Assembly (NCBI GenBank): GCA_945910715.1
Contig: CAMDZU010000001.1
Coordinates: 1-17,929 of the forward strand
DNA from: an uncultured Clostridia bacterium
Lineage (GTDB): Bacteria > Bacillota > Clostridia > Oscillospirales > Ruminococcaceae
Reading direction: 5' to 3'
DNA: 17,929 nucleotides
Of this stretch, positions 1 to 7,566 are shown piece by piece; position 1 is the stretch's first letter; every line of letters begins with the position of its first letter. Both the position numbers and the translations under genes were made by a program. The notes beneath the pieces are model-generated. The model saw only the letters and a list, made by a program, of their open reading frames with translations. It was not told where the DNA came from and made no database searches.

Positions 1-71
1 CGTCGAAAAAGGAGCAGGAAGCATAAGTCTATTGATAACCTCTAGGAACACACGAGCTTTCCCATCTTGAA

Positions 72-422
72 ATGGTAGGCAGCATTGTTGCCCAGCTTAC
101 AAGCGGCGAGGGAGCAAAAAGCTTTGACAAGTACGGCAAAGGCGAATATTACGTTGACCACGCAAACGCAGTTTATCCTGCAAGCGCAGGGGGAGTGCCG
201 TGGAACGCAGCGTCAATACAGAGCAAGGCAGACCCCATTGCAGACATTATGGAGGATTTAGCGGCGGAGCAGAAAGCACGAGCAACCTATGACAACATTC
301 TTCGGCTGTCCGACGACCCCGACGTAAACAATGTTATACGTTTTCTCCGTGAAAGGGAAATTGTACATTTCCAGCGCTTCGGCGAGCTGCTCAACCACCT
401 GCAAAGTAAAATAAAATGCTGA
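72..422 (+). CDS. cotJC: Manganese catalase / CotJC family protein, 5'-truncated or frameshifted
   Basis: The 116 residues match the C-terminal two thirds of CotJC-type manganese catalases, di-manganese ferritin-like proteins that break down hydrogen peroxide and occur in spore coats. Visible family signatures are 'YYVDHANAVYPAS', 'GVPWNAASIQSKADPIAD', 'EDLAAEQKARATYDNILRLS' and 'FLREREIVHFQRFGE', with the Glu and His residues expected of a di-Mn site. The first in-frame ATG is probably not the true start. Reading the same frame back to about position 39 gives 'LGTHELSHLEM', which is the family's 'IGTEELAHLEM' helix, but stops lie just upstream at 24, 33 and 36. A plausible continuation ('SLLIT') sits in another frame before 39, so either one base is extra near 39-42 or this is a pseudogene. 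Family proteins are about 190 residues or more. Family assignment is firm; gene integrity is uncertain. Confidence 0.85.
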   Translation: MVGSIVAQLTSGEGAKSFDKYGKGEYYVDHANAVYPASAGGVPWNAASIQSKADPIADIMEDLAAEQKARATYDNILRLSDDPDVNNVIRFLREREIVHFQRFGELLNHLQSKIKC

Positions 423-440
423 ATTTACAAGGTTTTCAGC
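418..440 (+). terminator. Weak stem-loop after the catalase gene
   Basis: GCTGAA (418-423, overlapping the stop codon) pairs with TTCAGC (435-440) across an 11-base AT-rich loop and is followed by TTAATTTG. The T-tract is poor, so this is only a candidate terminator. Confidence 0.3.
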
Positions 441-448
441 TTAATTTG

Positions 449-477
449 TTGACAGAGGAAATTCTTAGGTGTATAAT
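449..477 (+). promoter_or_regulatory. Sigma-A promoter, perfect consensus
   Basis: TTGACA (449-454) and TATAAT (472-477) are separated by exactly 17 bp, a perfect housekeeping promoter. It drives the small membrane protein at 529, leaving a leader of about 45 bases. Confidence 0.85.
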
Positions 478-528
478 AAAAGCAAGGTGTTTTTCACGAA
501 AATAAAGTAAATTTGCGAGGCGGTAAAA

Positions 529-792
529 ATGAAAAAGCTTGTTAATTCACTTTCAGCAGGAGCGGCAGGCATTATGGCGGCTATTTGCTCCACAGTTTCT
601 GTTTTTGCGGAATCGGGAATTGCCGATTCAAATGCACAGACAGGCGTGGTTTCAAATTTTGTGCCGCTTATCGTTACCGCAATTGCCGCTGTCGGAGTTG
701 CAGGAGTGACAGCCGTTATAAAAATGAAAGCGGACAGCAAGCTAAAAGGCGCAAAGAAAGAGAAAAAAGACAAATCCAAAAACCAAAAGTAA
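529..792 (+). CDS. Small predicted secreted/membrane protein, function unknown
   Basis: An 87-residue protein with an RBS (GAGGCGG) 6 bases before the ATG and a perfect promoter upstream. Residues 1-27 resemble a signal peptide: MKK start, Ala/Gly/Ile-rich core, and a possible cleavage at VFAES. Residues 43-64 form a second hydrophobic segment (VPLIVTAIAAVGVAGVTAV). The last 23 residues are very Lys-rich. If the leader is cleaved, this would be a one-helix membrane protein with a short outer segment and a basic cytoplasmic tail. It may resemble small Clostridia proteins of pilin or 'LPXTG-less' type, but I recognise no family. The strong promoter and following hairpin suggest a monocistronic, abundantly transcribed gene. 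An antisense frame over the same bases (465-779) lacks an RBS and is a shadow. Confidence 0.75.
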   Translation: MKKLVNSLSAGAAGIMAAICSTVSVFAESGIADSNAQTGVVSNFVPLIVTAIAAVGVAGVTAVIKMKADSKLKGAKKEKKDKSKNQK

Positions 793-818
793 TTTTTCCA
801 TCTGTTAATACAAAATCA

Positions 819-849
819 AGCCCGAGAAGATGCAGTTTCTTCCCGGGCT
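819..849. terminator. Stem-loop between convergent genes, probably bidirectional
   Basis: AGCCCGAGAAGA (819-830) pairs with TCTTCCCGGGCT (838-849) with one A/C mismatch and a 7-base loop. On the plus strand GTCTGTTTTCC follows; on the minus strand TGATTTTG follows. It lies between the convergent genes ending at 792 and 874, so it can serve both. Confidence 0.65.
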
Positions 850-873
850 GTCTGTTTTCCCGTAAGTCAAAGG

Positions 874-1413
874 TTATATTTTTTCGCAGAAACGGATAAT
901 TTCATCTTTTCTTTGTTCCACCGCCTCCTTATATTCAACGGAGCACAGTCCCAGACTGCCGCAGCATTCAATTTCCATGTGACCGTAGAAATGCTCGACA
1001 GTTTCAATTATCCTGTCGCACTCTTTCATATTGGGACCTGTGCGGAGGGCTATTGAGTAACCCTTTTTGCCCTTGCTTAGTGACGCATGAGGCTGATGGG
1101 TGTTGCACCAAGGGGTACATCTGTCAATAAACGCTTTGAATTGCCCGGGAACGTCCGCCCAATAAGAGGGCGATACCATTATAATTATGTCAGCCTGTTC
1201 AAATTGCCCGATTGCTTTGTCAAAATCATCGCTCTGAATGCATTTTGCCGTACTGTGACAGGCTCTGCACCCTTTGCAGAAGCCAAAATGATAATCGTCG
1301 ATACATGCCCTTGTGACTTTGTATTTTTCTTTAAGGCAATGAGAAACAATTGACGCTATTTCCGCAGTTGCACCGTTTCTGACGGGACTGCAGTTCATTA
1401 TCAGTACATTCAT
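874..1413 (-). CDS. Flavodoxin-fold NAD(P)H-dependent FMN reductase / iron-sulfur flavoprotein-like oxidoreductase
   Basis: This 179-residue protein has the flavodoxin-like fold of the NADPH-dependent FMN reductase family. The N-terminal strand and FMN-phosphate loop read 'MNVLIMNCSPVRNGAT', and 'SPSYWADVPGQFKAFIDR' is the family's flavin-contacting segment. Between them lies a Cys cluster (C46, C49, C52, C58: CKGCRAC...C) like that of iron-sulfur flavoproteins. In that family the cluster can hold [4Fe-4S], so electron transfer from a cytoplasmic donor is the likely chemistry; the substrate cannot be told. The start is set by a strong SD (AGGAGGG) and a perfect upstream promoter. It is monocistronic and convergent with the preceding gene. 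Confidence 0.85.
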   Translation of the reverse strand: MNVLIMNCSPVRNGATAEIASIVSHCLKEKYKVTRACIDDYHFGFCKGCRACHSTAKCIQSDDFDKAIGQFEQADIIIMVSPSYWADVPGQFKAFIDRCTPWCNTHQPHASLSKGKKGYSIALRTGPNMKECDRIIETVEHFYGHMEIECCGSLGLCSVEYKEAVEQRKDEIIRFCEKI

Positions 1414-1442
1414 TTTTGCACCCTCCTGCCGGATTTTTGACT

Positions 1443-1471
1443 ATTATATCAGAAGTGGTGATTGTTGTCAA
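1443..1471 (-). promoter_or_regulatory. Sigma-A promoter with extended -10 for the flavoprotein gene
   Basis: Reading the minus strand, TTGACA (1471-1466) and TATAAT (1448-1443) are 17 bp apart, with TG one base upstream of the -10. This is a full consensus promoter about 30 bp upstream of the ATG. Confidence 0.85.
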
Positions 1472-1508
1472 TTGCCTTAAAAAAAATAAATAAAAATCTG
1501 AAAAGTAG

Positions 1509-1537
1509 TTGAAAAATTCCTTAAAACGTGATAAAAT
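1509..1537 (+). promoter_or_regulatory. Sigma-A promoter for the efflux-type operon
   Basis: TTGAAA (1509-1514) and TAAAAT (1532-1537) with a 17-bp spacer. This overlaps the longest possible reading frame of the next gene, which starts at a TTG at 1509, and so supports the downstream ATG at 1578 as the true start. Confidence 0.65.
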
Positions 1538-1577
1538 TATCCTATATGCCTATTGTATTTTTGAAAGGAATAAATTT

Positions 1578-2558
1578 ATGAAAAAGCTTAAGGCTGCCGC
1601 TGCTGTTATTTCCGCTGCAATGGTTATGGGAAGCTTTTCGGGCTGCTACTTCTTCCCTGCTGAGGAACAGCTGCTGGACGCTCCTACAATCAAGGTGGAG
1701 GACGTAACCTACTCTACATACACAGCAAAAAAGAAAACGATTTCAAGCACCACCATAGTTACAGGCTACCTTTCCTCAAAAACAGAGGTGGAGTGCTATT
1801 TTACCGACTACACAGGCCAGCTGAAAAATATATACGTCCGTCCCGGCGATATGGTTGAGGAGGGACAGCTCCTTGCGGAAATGAACACGGGGGTGCTTGA
1901 ATACGAGCTTGAAATACAGCGCCTGCGTGTTCAGCTTGCACAGCTTAACTACAACAGCTCAGGCTCTGCCGCAGACAGATTGCAGCTTGAAATTGAGCAG
2001 AATACCCTTGCGGAATATCAGGCTGAATACGACGGCTCAAAGATTTTTGCGCCCATAAGCGGACAGGTTTCCTTTGTTGACGGAGTAAACCCGGGCTCGG
2101 AGGTTAACCCCTACAAAATACTTGTAAAGATAGTTGATCCCGACGATTTGTACGTTGTTGCAACGGTAAACGAAACAAAGGCCTATACCCTTGGCGACAA
2201 GGTAACGGTAACAATAGGAGACGACAGCTACGACGCTGAAATAACCCGTACTCCCAAGGAGGAAAAGGCGGAGGGCGACGAGGTAACAAACACCGTTCAC
2301 GCCGATTTTACAGGAAGTACAAAGCCCACCTTTGCATTTTTAGGCAGCCTTTCCGATATTACCAAGGTAAACAGCGTTTCCGAAAACGCCATTGTAATCC
2401 CCAAGCATCTTGTTAAAAGCGACGACAATCACACCTATGTGCAGATACTGGTTGACGGAGAAAAGAAAGAGGTTGACGTAACCACGGGAATAAGCAATGC
2501 AACCGAAATTGAAATTACAAGCGGACTTAACGAGGGCGACCAGGTAGTCGTCAAGTAA
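1578..2558 (+). CDS. Lipoprotein membrane-fusion (RND/HlyD-MacA-type) adaptor subunit
   Basis: 326 residues from the ATG that follows GAAAGGA; the longer TTG start would overlap the promoter. The N-terminus is a signal peptide with a lipobox-like 'FSGC' (C23), so the protein is probably lipid-anchored on the outer face of the membrane. The following region has adaptor features: a barrel-sandwich half 'LKNIYVRPGDMVEEGQLLAEM', a short helical hairpin (residues about 113-150), the second half 'IFAPISGQVSFVDGVNPGSEV', then beta-barrel and membrane-proximal domains ending 'TGLNEGDQVVVK'-like ('SGLNEGDQVVVK'). Such adaptors partner MacB/FtsX-type permeases to export peptides, drugs or lipoproteins. 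The permease gene starts 14 bases downstream. The lipobox -3 residue is Phe, which is unusual. Function is clear at family level; the substrate is unknown. Confidence 0.85.
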   Translation: MKKLKAAAAVISAAMVMGSFSGCYFFPAEEQLLDAPTIKVEDVTYSTYTAKKKTISSTTIVTGYLSSKTEVECYFTDYTGQLKNIYVRPGDMVEEGQLLAEMNTGVLEYELEIQRLRVQLAQLNYNSSGSAADRLQLEIEQNTLAEYQAEYDGSKIFAPISGQVSFVDGVNPGSEVNPYKILVKIVDPDDLYVVATVNETKAYTLGDKVTVTIGDDSYDAEITRTPKEEKAEGDEVTNTVHADFTGSTKPTFAFLGSLSDITKVNSVSENAIVIPKHLVKSDDNHTYVQILVDGEKKEVDVTTGISNATEIEITSGLNEGDQVVVK

Positions 2559-2572
2559 GCGAAAGGAAACAG

Positions 2573-5353
2573 ATGTTTACTATACTTCTGAGAAAAATGC
2601 GCAGCACGAAATGGATGGTGCTGTGCCTGTTCATAGGCTTCCTTATGGCGGCTGGAATGATGAGTACCATCCCCATTTATATGGACGCCTCCCTCCAGCG
2701 TATGCTTATAAAGGATATGGAGGAATATCAGATAACCACAGGGGAATACCCCGGAATTTACGCAATCGAGCTGCCGATGAAAGCAGGAACAACCGTTCAG
2801 TCCCAGCTTGAGCTTATTGATACATTACCGAAGGCGGTTGAAAACAGGGTAGGCAAAGCAGGCATTGCTCCCGAAAACAGCAAGACAATTGTCTATGACA
2901 ACCTGCTTTACCTTATCCGAGGCGGCAACATTGACGGTACAACCTCAACCCGTCTTAAAATGGTAGCAATGACGGGTCTTGAAGAGCACATCACCATTAC
3001 AAAGGGCAGAATGTTCTGCGAAGGCGGTGTTGCCGAAGACGGAGCTTACGAGGTAATTATTTCCGAGCCTGCAATGAAATCCCTTGGCATTGTTTACGGT
3101 AACGATTATGAGGTAACTGCGGTTGATACGGCGAAGGAGCGCATAAAGGTGCGTATTACGGGCGTTTATGAGCAGCTTACCGACAACGACACCTACTGGT
3201 CGGAAACAATGTCACCCTATATCAATGCGGTTATGACCGATTTTGGCTGCTTTAAGGACAAAATGCTGCCTCAGGGGACAGTTTCCCTTTCACATATTTT
3301 TGTACGCTATGCGCTCAATTATCAGTCCATTGATATGAACAGCATTTCCTCTATTGTAGCCGCCCTTGACGATGATTTCGCAAGCTACAAGGAAGCAGGC
3401 TATGAGTTTGAAATGCCTATGTACGATACTCTCGTAAGCTATCAGGAAAGGGCCGCAAAGCTAACTCAGATTTTGTGGGTATTGCAGATTCCCGTAATGG
3501 TAATGCTGGGCTTTTACCTGTTTATGGTATCTCAGCTTAACGTTGAGCAGGAAAAGAATGAGATTGCCGTTTTCAAATCAAGAGGCGCAAGCTCAAAGCA
3601 GATTTTTGCAATTTACGCAATGGAAGCAGGAGCGCTTGGTCTGATTACCCTTATTGTCGCTCCGTTTATAGGCTTGTTCTTATGCCAGTTCCTTGGCGTT
3701 TCCAACGGCTTCCTTGAATTTGTAAACCGCACGGGAATTGCCGCAAAGGTAACAATTACGGCGGTGCTTTACGCACTTCTTGCGGTGGTTATATTCTTTG
3801 TTACCACAATGATTCCAATTATCCCCGCTTCAAAACTTACCATTGTTCAGTACAAGCAAAGCAAGACAAAGGTTGTAAAAATGAGCCTTTGGGAAAAGCT
3901 TTTTGTGGATGTTATTCTTATTGCTGCGTCGGTTGTGTTCCTTATTATATATACCGACCATCTGAACAGCGGCAGCTCGGATTATGTTACAAACGGCGAA
4001 ATAGATCCGCTTATTTTCGTATTTGCAACCGCCTTTGTAATGGGAGTGGGACTGCTTTTCATAAGGCTTTATCCCTATCTCCTCCGCCTGATTTACACTA
4101 TTGGCAAGCCCTTCTGGACTCCGTCCCAGTATATGGCAATAACCACTGTTGCCCGTTCGCAGGGCGGCAAGGAGCGCTTCCTTATGCTGTTCCTTGTTAT
4201 TACCTTCTCATTCGGACTGTTTTCGGCAAATACCGCAAGAGCAATAAACAACAACAAAAGCGACAGAATTTATTACTCCAACGGCGCTGATATTACTTTA
4301 AGCGAATACTGGACGGAAACCTCCAGCACCGAGGAAAACCAGACAACCACCGAATATACCGAAAAGGATTTCTCACGTTTTGAAAGCCTTGCAGGAGTTG
4401 AACAGGCGACAAAGGTGCTGAAAAACAAAAAGGTGAAGTTCAGCTTTGACGGAAAAACCACCGAGGACGTAATGCTTATGGGTATTCAACCCGACCGCTT
4501 TGCACAGGTTGCCTGGTTCAGAAATGACCTGCTGCCCGTTCATTGGTACAACTACTGCAACGCCCTTACCGATTACAAATCGGGCGTGCTTGTTTCGGCT
4601 TCTCTTGCGGAGAAGTACGAAATCGAGCTTGGGGACGAGGTTGCTCTCCGCTGGGGCGGCAATGACACAGTAGGCGCAACTGTACTTGCCATTGTTGACT
4701 ACTGGCCGGGAATTAACCCTAACGATACCCCCGACTTTGCGGTTATGAACTACAGCTATTGCTACACCGAAACAAAGCTGGAGCCTTACGAGGTATGGCT
4801 TAAGCTTGCTGACGGCGCAACAAGCGAGGAGCTTTATGCGGACATTACCGCAAAGCGTATGCCTGTGGAATGGCTGAAGGATTCGTCCCAGCTGCTTATT
4901 GCGGAAAAGAACGAGCCCCAGCTGCAAGGCATGAACGGAGCGCTGACTCTCGGCTTTATCATAATTATGATAATGACCATTATCGGCTTCCTAATTTACT
5001 GGATTCTGTCAATCAAGAGCAGAACGCTGCAATTCGGTATTCTTCGTGCAATGGGCGTAACCTTCAGAGAAATTATCGGAATAATCGGCTATGAGCAAAT
5101 TCTTGTTTCGGGAGTTTCTATCGCCATTGCCTTTGTAATAGGCGGAATGGCAAGCGACCTGTTCGTACCGCTGTTCCAGATGATGTATGACGTTGTGGAT
5201 CAGATTCCGCCGTTCTACGTTTCCGCTTCCGCAAGCGACTATATCAAGATTTACACAATTATCGTGCTTATGCTTGGCGGCGGCTTTGCAATTTTAGGCA
5301 GCATTATAAAGAAAATCAACATCAACAAGGCGCTTAAGCTTGGCGAGGATTGA
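2573..5353 (+). CDS. Large FtsX/MacB-type ABC transporter permease
   Basis: A 926-residue integral membrane protein with AAAGGA before the ATG, 14 bases after the adaptor gene. An N-terminal membrane helix (residues 12-34) is followed by an extracytoplasmic domain. A first FtsX block (about residues 298-430) carries the hallmark 'AVFKSRGASSKQIF' coupling helix. Further helices (about 440-520), a second extracytoplasmic domain (about 560-780) and a second FtsX block (about 790-920, 'GILRAMGVTFREI') follow. This duplicated FtsX layout is typical of large Firmicutes permeases in the MacB/LolE superfamily. It contains no Walker A or signature motif, so an ATPase must be supplied in trans. None lies next to it: the next gene, about 100 bases on, is a tRNA enzyme. 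Confidence 0.9.
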   Translation: MFTILLRKMRSTKWMVLCLFIGFLMAAGMMSTIPIYMDASLQRMLIKDMEEYQITTGEYPGIYAIELPMKAGTTVQSQLELIDTLPKAVENRVGKAGIAPENSKTIVYDNLLYLIRGGNIDGTTSTRLKMVAMTGLEEHITITKGRMFCEGGVAEDGAYEVIISEPAMKSLGIVYGNDYEVTAVDTAKERIKVRITGVYEQLTDNDTYWSETMSPYINAVMTDFGCFKDKMLPQGTVSLSHIFVRYALNYQSIDMNSISSIVAALDDDFASYKEAGYEFEMPMYDTLVSYQERAAKLTQILWVLQIPVMVMLGFYLFMVSQLNVEQEKNEIAVFKSRGASSKQIFAIYAMEAGALGLITLIVAPFIGLFLCQFLGVSNGFLEFVNRTGIAAKVTITAVLYALLAVVIFFVTTMIPIIPASKLTIVQYKQSKTKVVKMSLWEKLFVDVILIAASVVFLIIYTDHLNSGSSDYVTNGEIDPLIFVFATAFVMGVGLLFIRLYPYLLRLIYTIGKPFWTPSQYMAITTVARSQGGKERFLMLFLVITFSFGLFSANTARAINNNKSDRIYYSNGADITLSEYWTETSSTEENQTTTEYTEKDFSRFESLAGVEQATKVLKNKKVKFSFDGKTTEDVMLMGIQPDRFAQVAWFRNDLLPVHWYNYCNALTDYKSGVLVSASLAEKYEIELGDEVALRWGGNDTVGATVLAIVDYWPGINPNDTPDFAVMNYSYCYTETKLEPYEVWLKLADGATSEELYADITAKRMPVEWLKDSSQLLIAEKNEPQLQGMNGALTLGFIIIMIMTIIGFLIYWILSIKSRTLQFGILRAMGVTFREIIGIIGYEQILVSGVSIAIAFVIGGMASDLFVPLFQMMYDVVDQIPPFYVSASASDYIKIYTIIVLMLGGGFAILGSIIKKININKALKLGED

Positions 5354-5370
5354 TTTAATAAAACAGAATT

Positions 5371-5395
5371 GCACCGTATGTACCCCATACGGTGC
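5371..5395 (+). terminator. Perfect stem-loop after the permease gene
   Basis: GCACCGTATG (5371-5380) and CATACGGTGC (5386-5395) form a perfect 10-bp stem with a TACCC loop, 17 bases after the permease stop. The downstream sequence (ATTACTATCGG) lacks a T-run, so it may be a weak terminator or an mRNA 3'-end stabiliser. Confidence 0.5.
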
Positions 5396-5453
5396 ATTAC
5401 TATCGGAAATATCAATATAAGATTATACAAGATGTATAGCAAAAGGAGCAAAA

Positions 5454-6179
5454 ATGCAGAAAATTCTTGGCTATATGAGAAAGGCCTGCAACGAGTTTAA
5501 TCTCATTGAGGACAGGGACAGAATTGCAGTCGGCGTTTCGGGCGGCAAGGACAGCCTTGTTCTTCTTGCAGGACTTGCAGGTTTAAGGCGGTTTGAGGGC
5601 TATACTTTCGACGTTGTTGCAATAACCCTCGACCCTCGCTTCGGGGGAACAAAGGGCGATTATTCGGCAGTGGAACGGCTTTGCGAAAGGCTCGGAGTGG
5701 AATATCACCTTGTTGAAACGGACATAGGCGCTATTGTTTTTGACGTGCGGAAAGAGCCTAATCCCTGTTCCCTTTGTGCAAGAATGAGGAGAGGGGCATT
5801 GCACGACGCCGCAAAGGAATACGGCTGCAACAAGCTTGCTCTTGGGCATCACAACGACGACGCTGTTGAAACCTTCATAATGAATCTGTTCAAGGAAGGA
5901 AGAATAGGCTGCTTTTCCCCGAAAAGCCATTTATCCCGAAAGGATATTACTGTAATCAGACCTCTTGTTTTTGCTCCCGAAAGTCAGGTTTCCGCCTGCT
6001 GCAGGCGGAACGGCTTTGAGATTGTAAAGTCAAAATGCCCTGCGGATAAGCATACAGTAAGGCAGGAAACAAAGGAATGGCTTGCGGAAATGGAGCGCAA
6101 GGACAAGGGCTTTAAGGTGCGGATTTTCGGTGCGCTCAGAAGAAGCGGCATTGACGGCTGGGGATTTAATGAGGAGTAA
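5454..6179 (+). CDS. TtcA-family tRNA 2-thiolation / PP-loop ATPase
   Basis: A 241-residue cytoplasmic protein with RBS AAAAGGAG. The PP-loop motif 'SGGKDS' (residues 29-34) marks an N-type ATP pyrophosphatase that adenylates a tRNA base. 'GHHNDDAVET' (131-140) is the second TtcA/TilS-family signature. Cys105 and Cys108 (PCSLC) plus Cys195 (KSKCPAD) fit the three-cysteine [4Fe-4S] ligand set known for E. coli TtcA, which thiolates cytidine 32 in tRNA. A TtcA-like 2-thiocytidine synthase is therefore the best call, but other CxxC-type members (TtuA/NcsA group) share these motifs and the tRNA position cannot be read from sequence. At 241 residues it is shorter than E. coli TtcA (about 310). Confidence 0.85.
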   Translation: MQKILGYMRKACNEFNLIEDRDRIAVGVSGGKDSLVLLAGLAGLRRFEGYTFDVVAITLDPRFGGTKGDYSAVERLCERLGVEYHLVETDIGAIVFDVRKEPNPCSLCARMRRGALHDAAKEYGCNKLALGHHNDDAVETFIMNLFKEGRIGCFSPKSHLSRKDITVIRPLVFAPESQVSACCRRNGFEIVKSKCPADKHTVRQETKEWLAEMERKDKGFKVRIFGALRRSGIDGWGFNEE

Positions 6180-6209
6180 TTGTTCACTTTCTGAAAATAA
6201 ATGAACAAT
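6179..6209 (+). terminator. AT-rich inverted repeat after the TtcA-like gene
   Basis: ATTGTTCA (6179-6186, overlapping the stop codon) and TGAACAAT (6202-6209) form a perfect 8-bp stem with a 15-base loop, followed by ATTTTGGG. It is a candidate terminator, or alternatively an operator for the next gene. Confidence 0.45.
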
Positions 6210-6221
6210 ATTTTGGGTTAA

Positions 6222-6251
6222 TTGAAAACTTATTGTATATATAAATATAAA
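6222..6251 (+). promoter_or_regulatory. Probable sigma-A promoter for the CCA-like gene
   Basis: TTGAAA (6222-6227) with TATAAA (6246-6251) at 18 bp. The region is so AT-rich (a TATATATAAATATAAATTATACT run) that other -10 choices such as TATACT at 6253 are possible. Confidence 0.4.
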
Positions 6252-6274
6252 TTATACTAAAGGTAGAGGTTTAT

Positions 6275-7444
6275 ATGGAAGAGATTGTAATACCTAAACA
6301 GGTACAGCTTATAATGGATATGCTTTCCGAGCATGGCTACAAGCCCTATATTGCAGGAGAATGCGTCAGGGATTTGCTGCTTGGATTTGATGTGCAGGAC
6401 TATGACATTATCACAAGCGCCCGTCCCGAAAGGCTGGGGGTAATCTTCGAGCCCTTCCGCAATAAGAAATTCAACCCCGAAAAGGGAACAATGGTTATTC
6501 TTCACAAGGGAATGGCGGTGCAGGTTTCCACCTACCGTGACAGCGAAAACTATTACACGGACGACGTTATAAAGGACCTTGCAAGGCGTGAATTTACAAT
6601 GAACGCTATTGCCTATTCCACAGCCGGAGGCTTTGTTGACCCGTTTGGCGGCTGCGACGACCTGCGTAACTGTCCGCCGCTGATTAAGCCCGTTGTTTAC
6701 GGAGAAAAGCCCTCCGACCTTGAAACAAAGGGAGATACAATGTTCCGTGGGCTTGGGTATCTTGGCACAGGGGATTACGCCTTGTCCGAGGAGGCAAAGG
6801 CAATTATCGAAAACAACTGCCACATTATACCCGAAAAGGAGCCCGAAACCCTTAAGGAAAGGCTTTCCGAGCTGCTGCTCAGCAGGCGCATTGCAGACGT
6901 AATGGAGGAGATTCCAAGGTTTTTCTTCACCCTTATTCCCGAGCTTGAGCCAATGCTTGACTTTGACCAGCACAGCAGGGAGCAGATGTACGATTTGTGG
7001 CTTCATACCGCCAAGGCTGTTGGCTTTTCAACCCCCGACCCGTCAATGCGCTTTGCACTGCTGTTTCACGGTATGGGCAAGCCCGATTGCTATGCAGAGG
7101 GAGCAAAGGGCTTTGTAACCTTTGAAGGCTATATTACCCGTTCAAGACTGCTTGCTGACAGAATTATGGAAAGGCTCGGCTTTACGGCTTCGGAAATGGA
7201 TATGATTGATTTTCTCATTGAAAATCAGGACAACGAAATCGGTACGGAAAAGGAAGATATTGCGGAGGCTCTTGCATATTTCAGCCCCGTTGAGCTGAAA
7301 AGCCTGCTTTTGTTCAATATGGCGAATTACCGTGCAAAATCCCCAGCCCTTGAACAGAAAGCAATGGCTTGCAAACAGCTTTCCGAGCAGGTTTTTGCAA
7401 TCAACGAGCGCCGCTCAAGACCCGCTCCTGTAAGTTTAAGGTAA
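6275..7444 (+). CDS. CCA tRNA nucleotidyltransferase / poly(A) polymerase family protein, divergent
   Basis: 389 residues with RBS AAAGGTAGAGG. The class II nucleotidyltransferase head is clear: 'AGECVRDLLLG' (27-37) matches the GGxVRD helix, 'DYDIITSA' (42-49) holds the metal-binding DxD, 'DLARREFTMNAIAY' (101-114) matches RRDFTxNA, and 'DPFGGCDDL' (122-130) follows. The tail aligns with the HD-domain region of bacterial CCA enzymes ('WLHTAKAV', 'ALLFHGMGKP'). Several signature positions are changed: GG is GE, RRD is RRE, the EDxxR nucleotide-selecting motif D is not recognisable (the region reads 'KGDTMFRGLGY'), the HD pair is HG (265-266), and the later GH is GY (285-286). It could be the genome's CCA-adding enzyme or a repurposed paralogue. 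Family assignment is firm; activity is not. Confidence 0.8.
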   Translation: MEEIVIPKQVQLIMDMLSEHGYKPYIAGECVRDLLLGFDVQDYDIITSARPERLGVIFEPFRNKKFNPEKGTMVILHKGMAVQVSTYRDSENYYTDDVIKDLARREFTMNAIAYSTAGGFVDPFGGCDDLRNCPPLIKPVVYGEKPSDLETKGDTMFRGLGYLGTGDYALSEEAKAIIENNCHIIPEKEPETLKERLSELLLSRRIADVMEEIPRFFFTLIPELEPMLDFDQHSREQMYDLWLHTAKAVGFSTPDPSMRFALLFHGMGKPDCYAEGAKGFVTFEGYITRSRLLADRIMERLGFTASEMDMIDFLIENQDNEIGTEKEDIAEALAYFSPVELKSLLLFNMANYRAKSPALEQKAMACKQLSEQVFAINERRSRPAPVSLR

Positions 7445-7449
7445 AATTT

Positions 7450-7467
7450 TTTGTATATTTATACAAA
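7450..7467. repeat. Short AT-rich inverted repeat after the CCA-like gene
   Basis: TTTGTATA (7450-7457) and TATACAAA (7460-7467) form a perfect palindrome with a two-base centre and then ATTTTG. It could be a poor terminator or an operator upstream of the next promoter. Confidence 0.3.
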
Positions 7468-7480
7468 TTTTGAATTTCTG

Positions 7481-7509
7481 TTGCTTTTTTGTGGATTTTG
7501 TGGTATAAT
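7481..7509 (+). promoter_or_regulatory. Extended -10 sigma-A promoter for the GSF-repeat / bioY operon
   Basis: TTGCTT (7481-7486), a 17-bp spacer and TATAAT (7504-7509) preceded by TGG, which forms a TGn extended -10. The longest open frame of the next gene starts inside this promoter at 7489, which argues for the internal ATG at 7567. Confidence 0.7.
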
Positions 7510-7566
7510 ACATTATACAAAAACTGTAATTTGTGTATTTTTATTAGTAGGAAAGGCGGTGGGGAA

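Noticed and set aside
1509..1577. 23-residue N-terminal extension of the adaptor protein
   Set aside because: It begins at a TTG inside the -35 box, has no RBS, and would bury the signal peptide.
4373..4927. 184-residue minus-strand frame inside the permease gene
   Set aside because: Antisense shadow of a clearly real FtsX-type permease; no RBS and no recognisable domain.
7441..7566. BirA (biotin) operator upstream of the bioY operon
   Set aside because: No pair of TTAAC-type arms at the 14-16 bp spacing is present; the TTTGTATA palindrome does not match.
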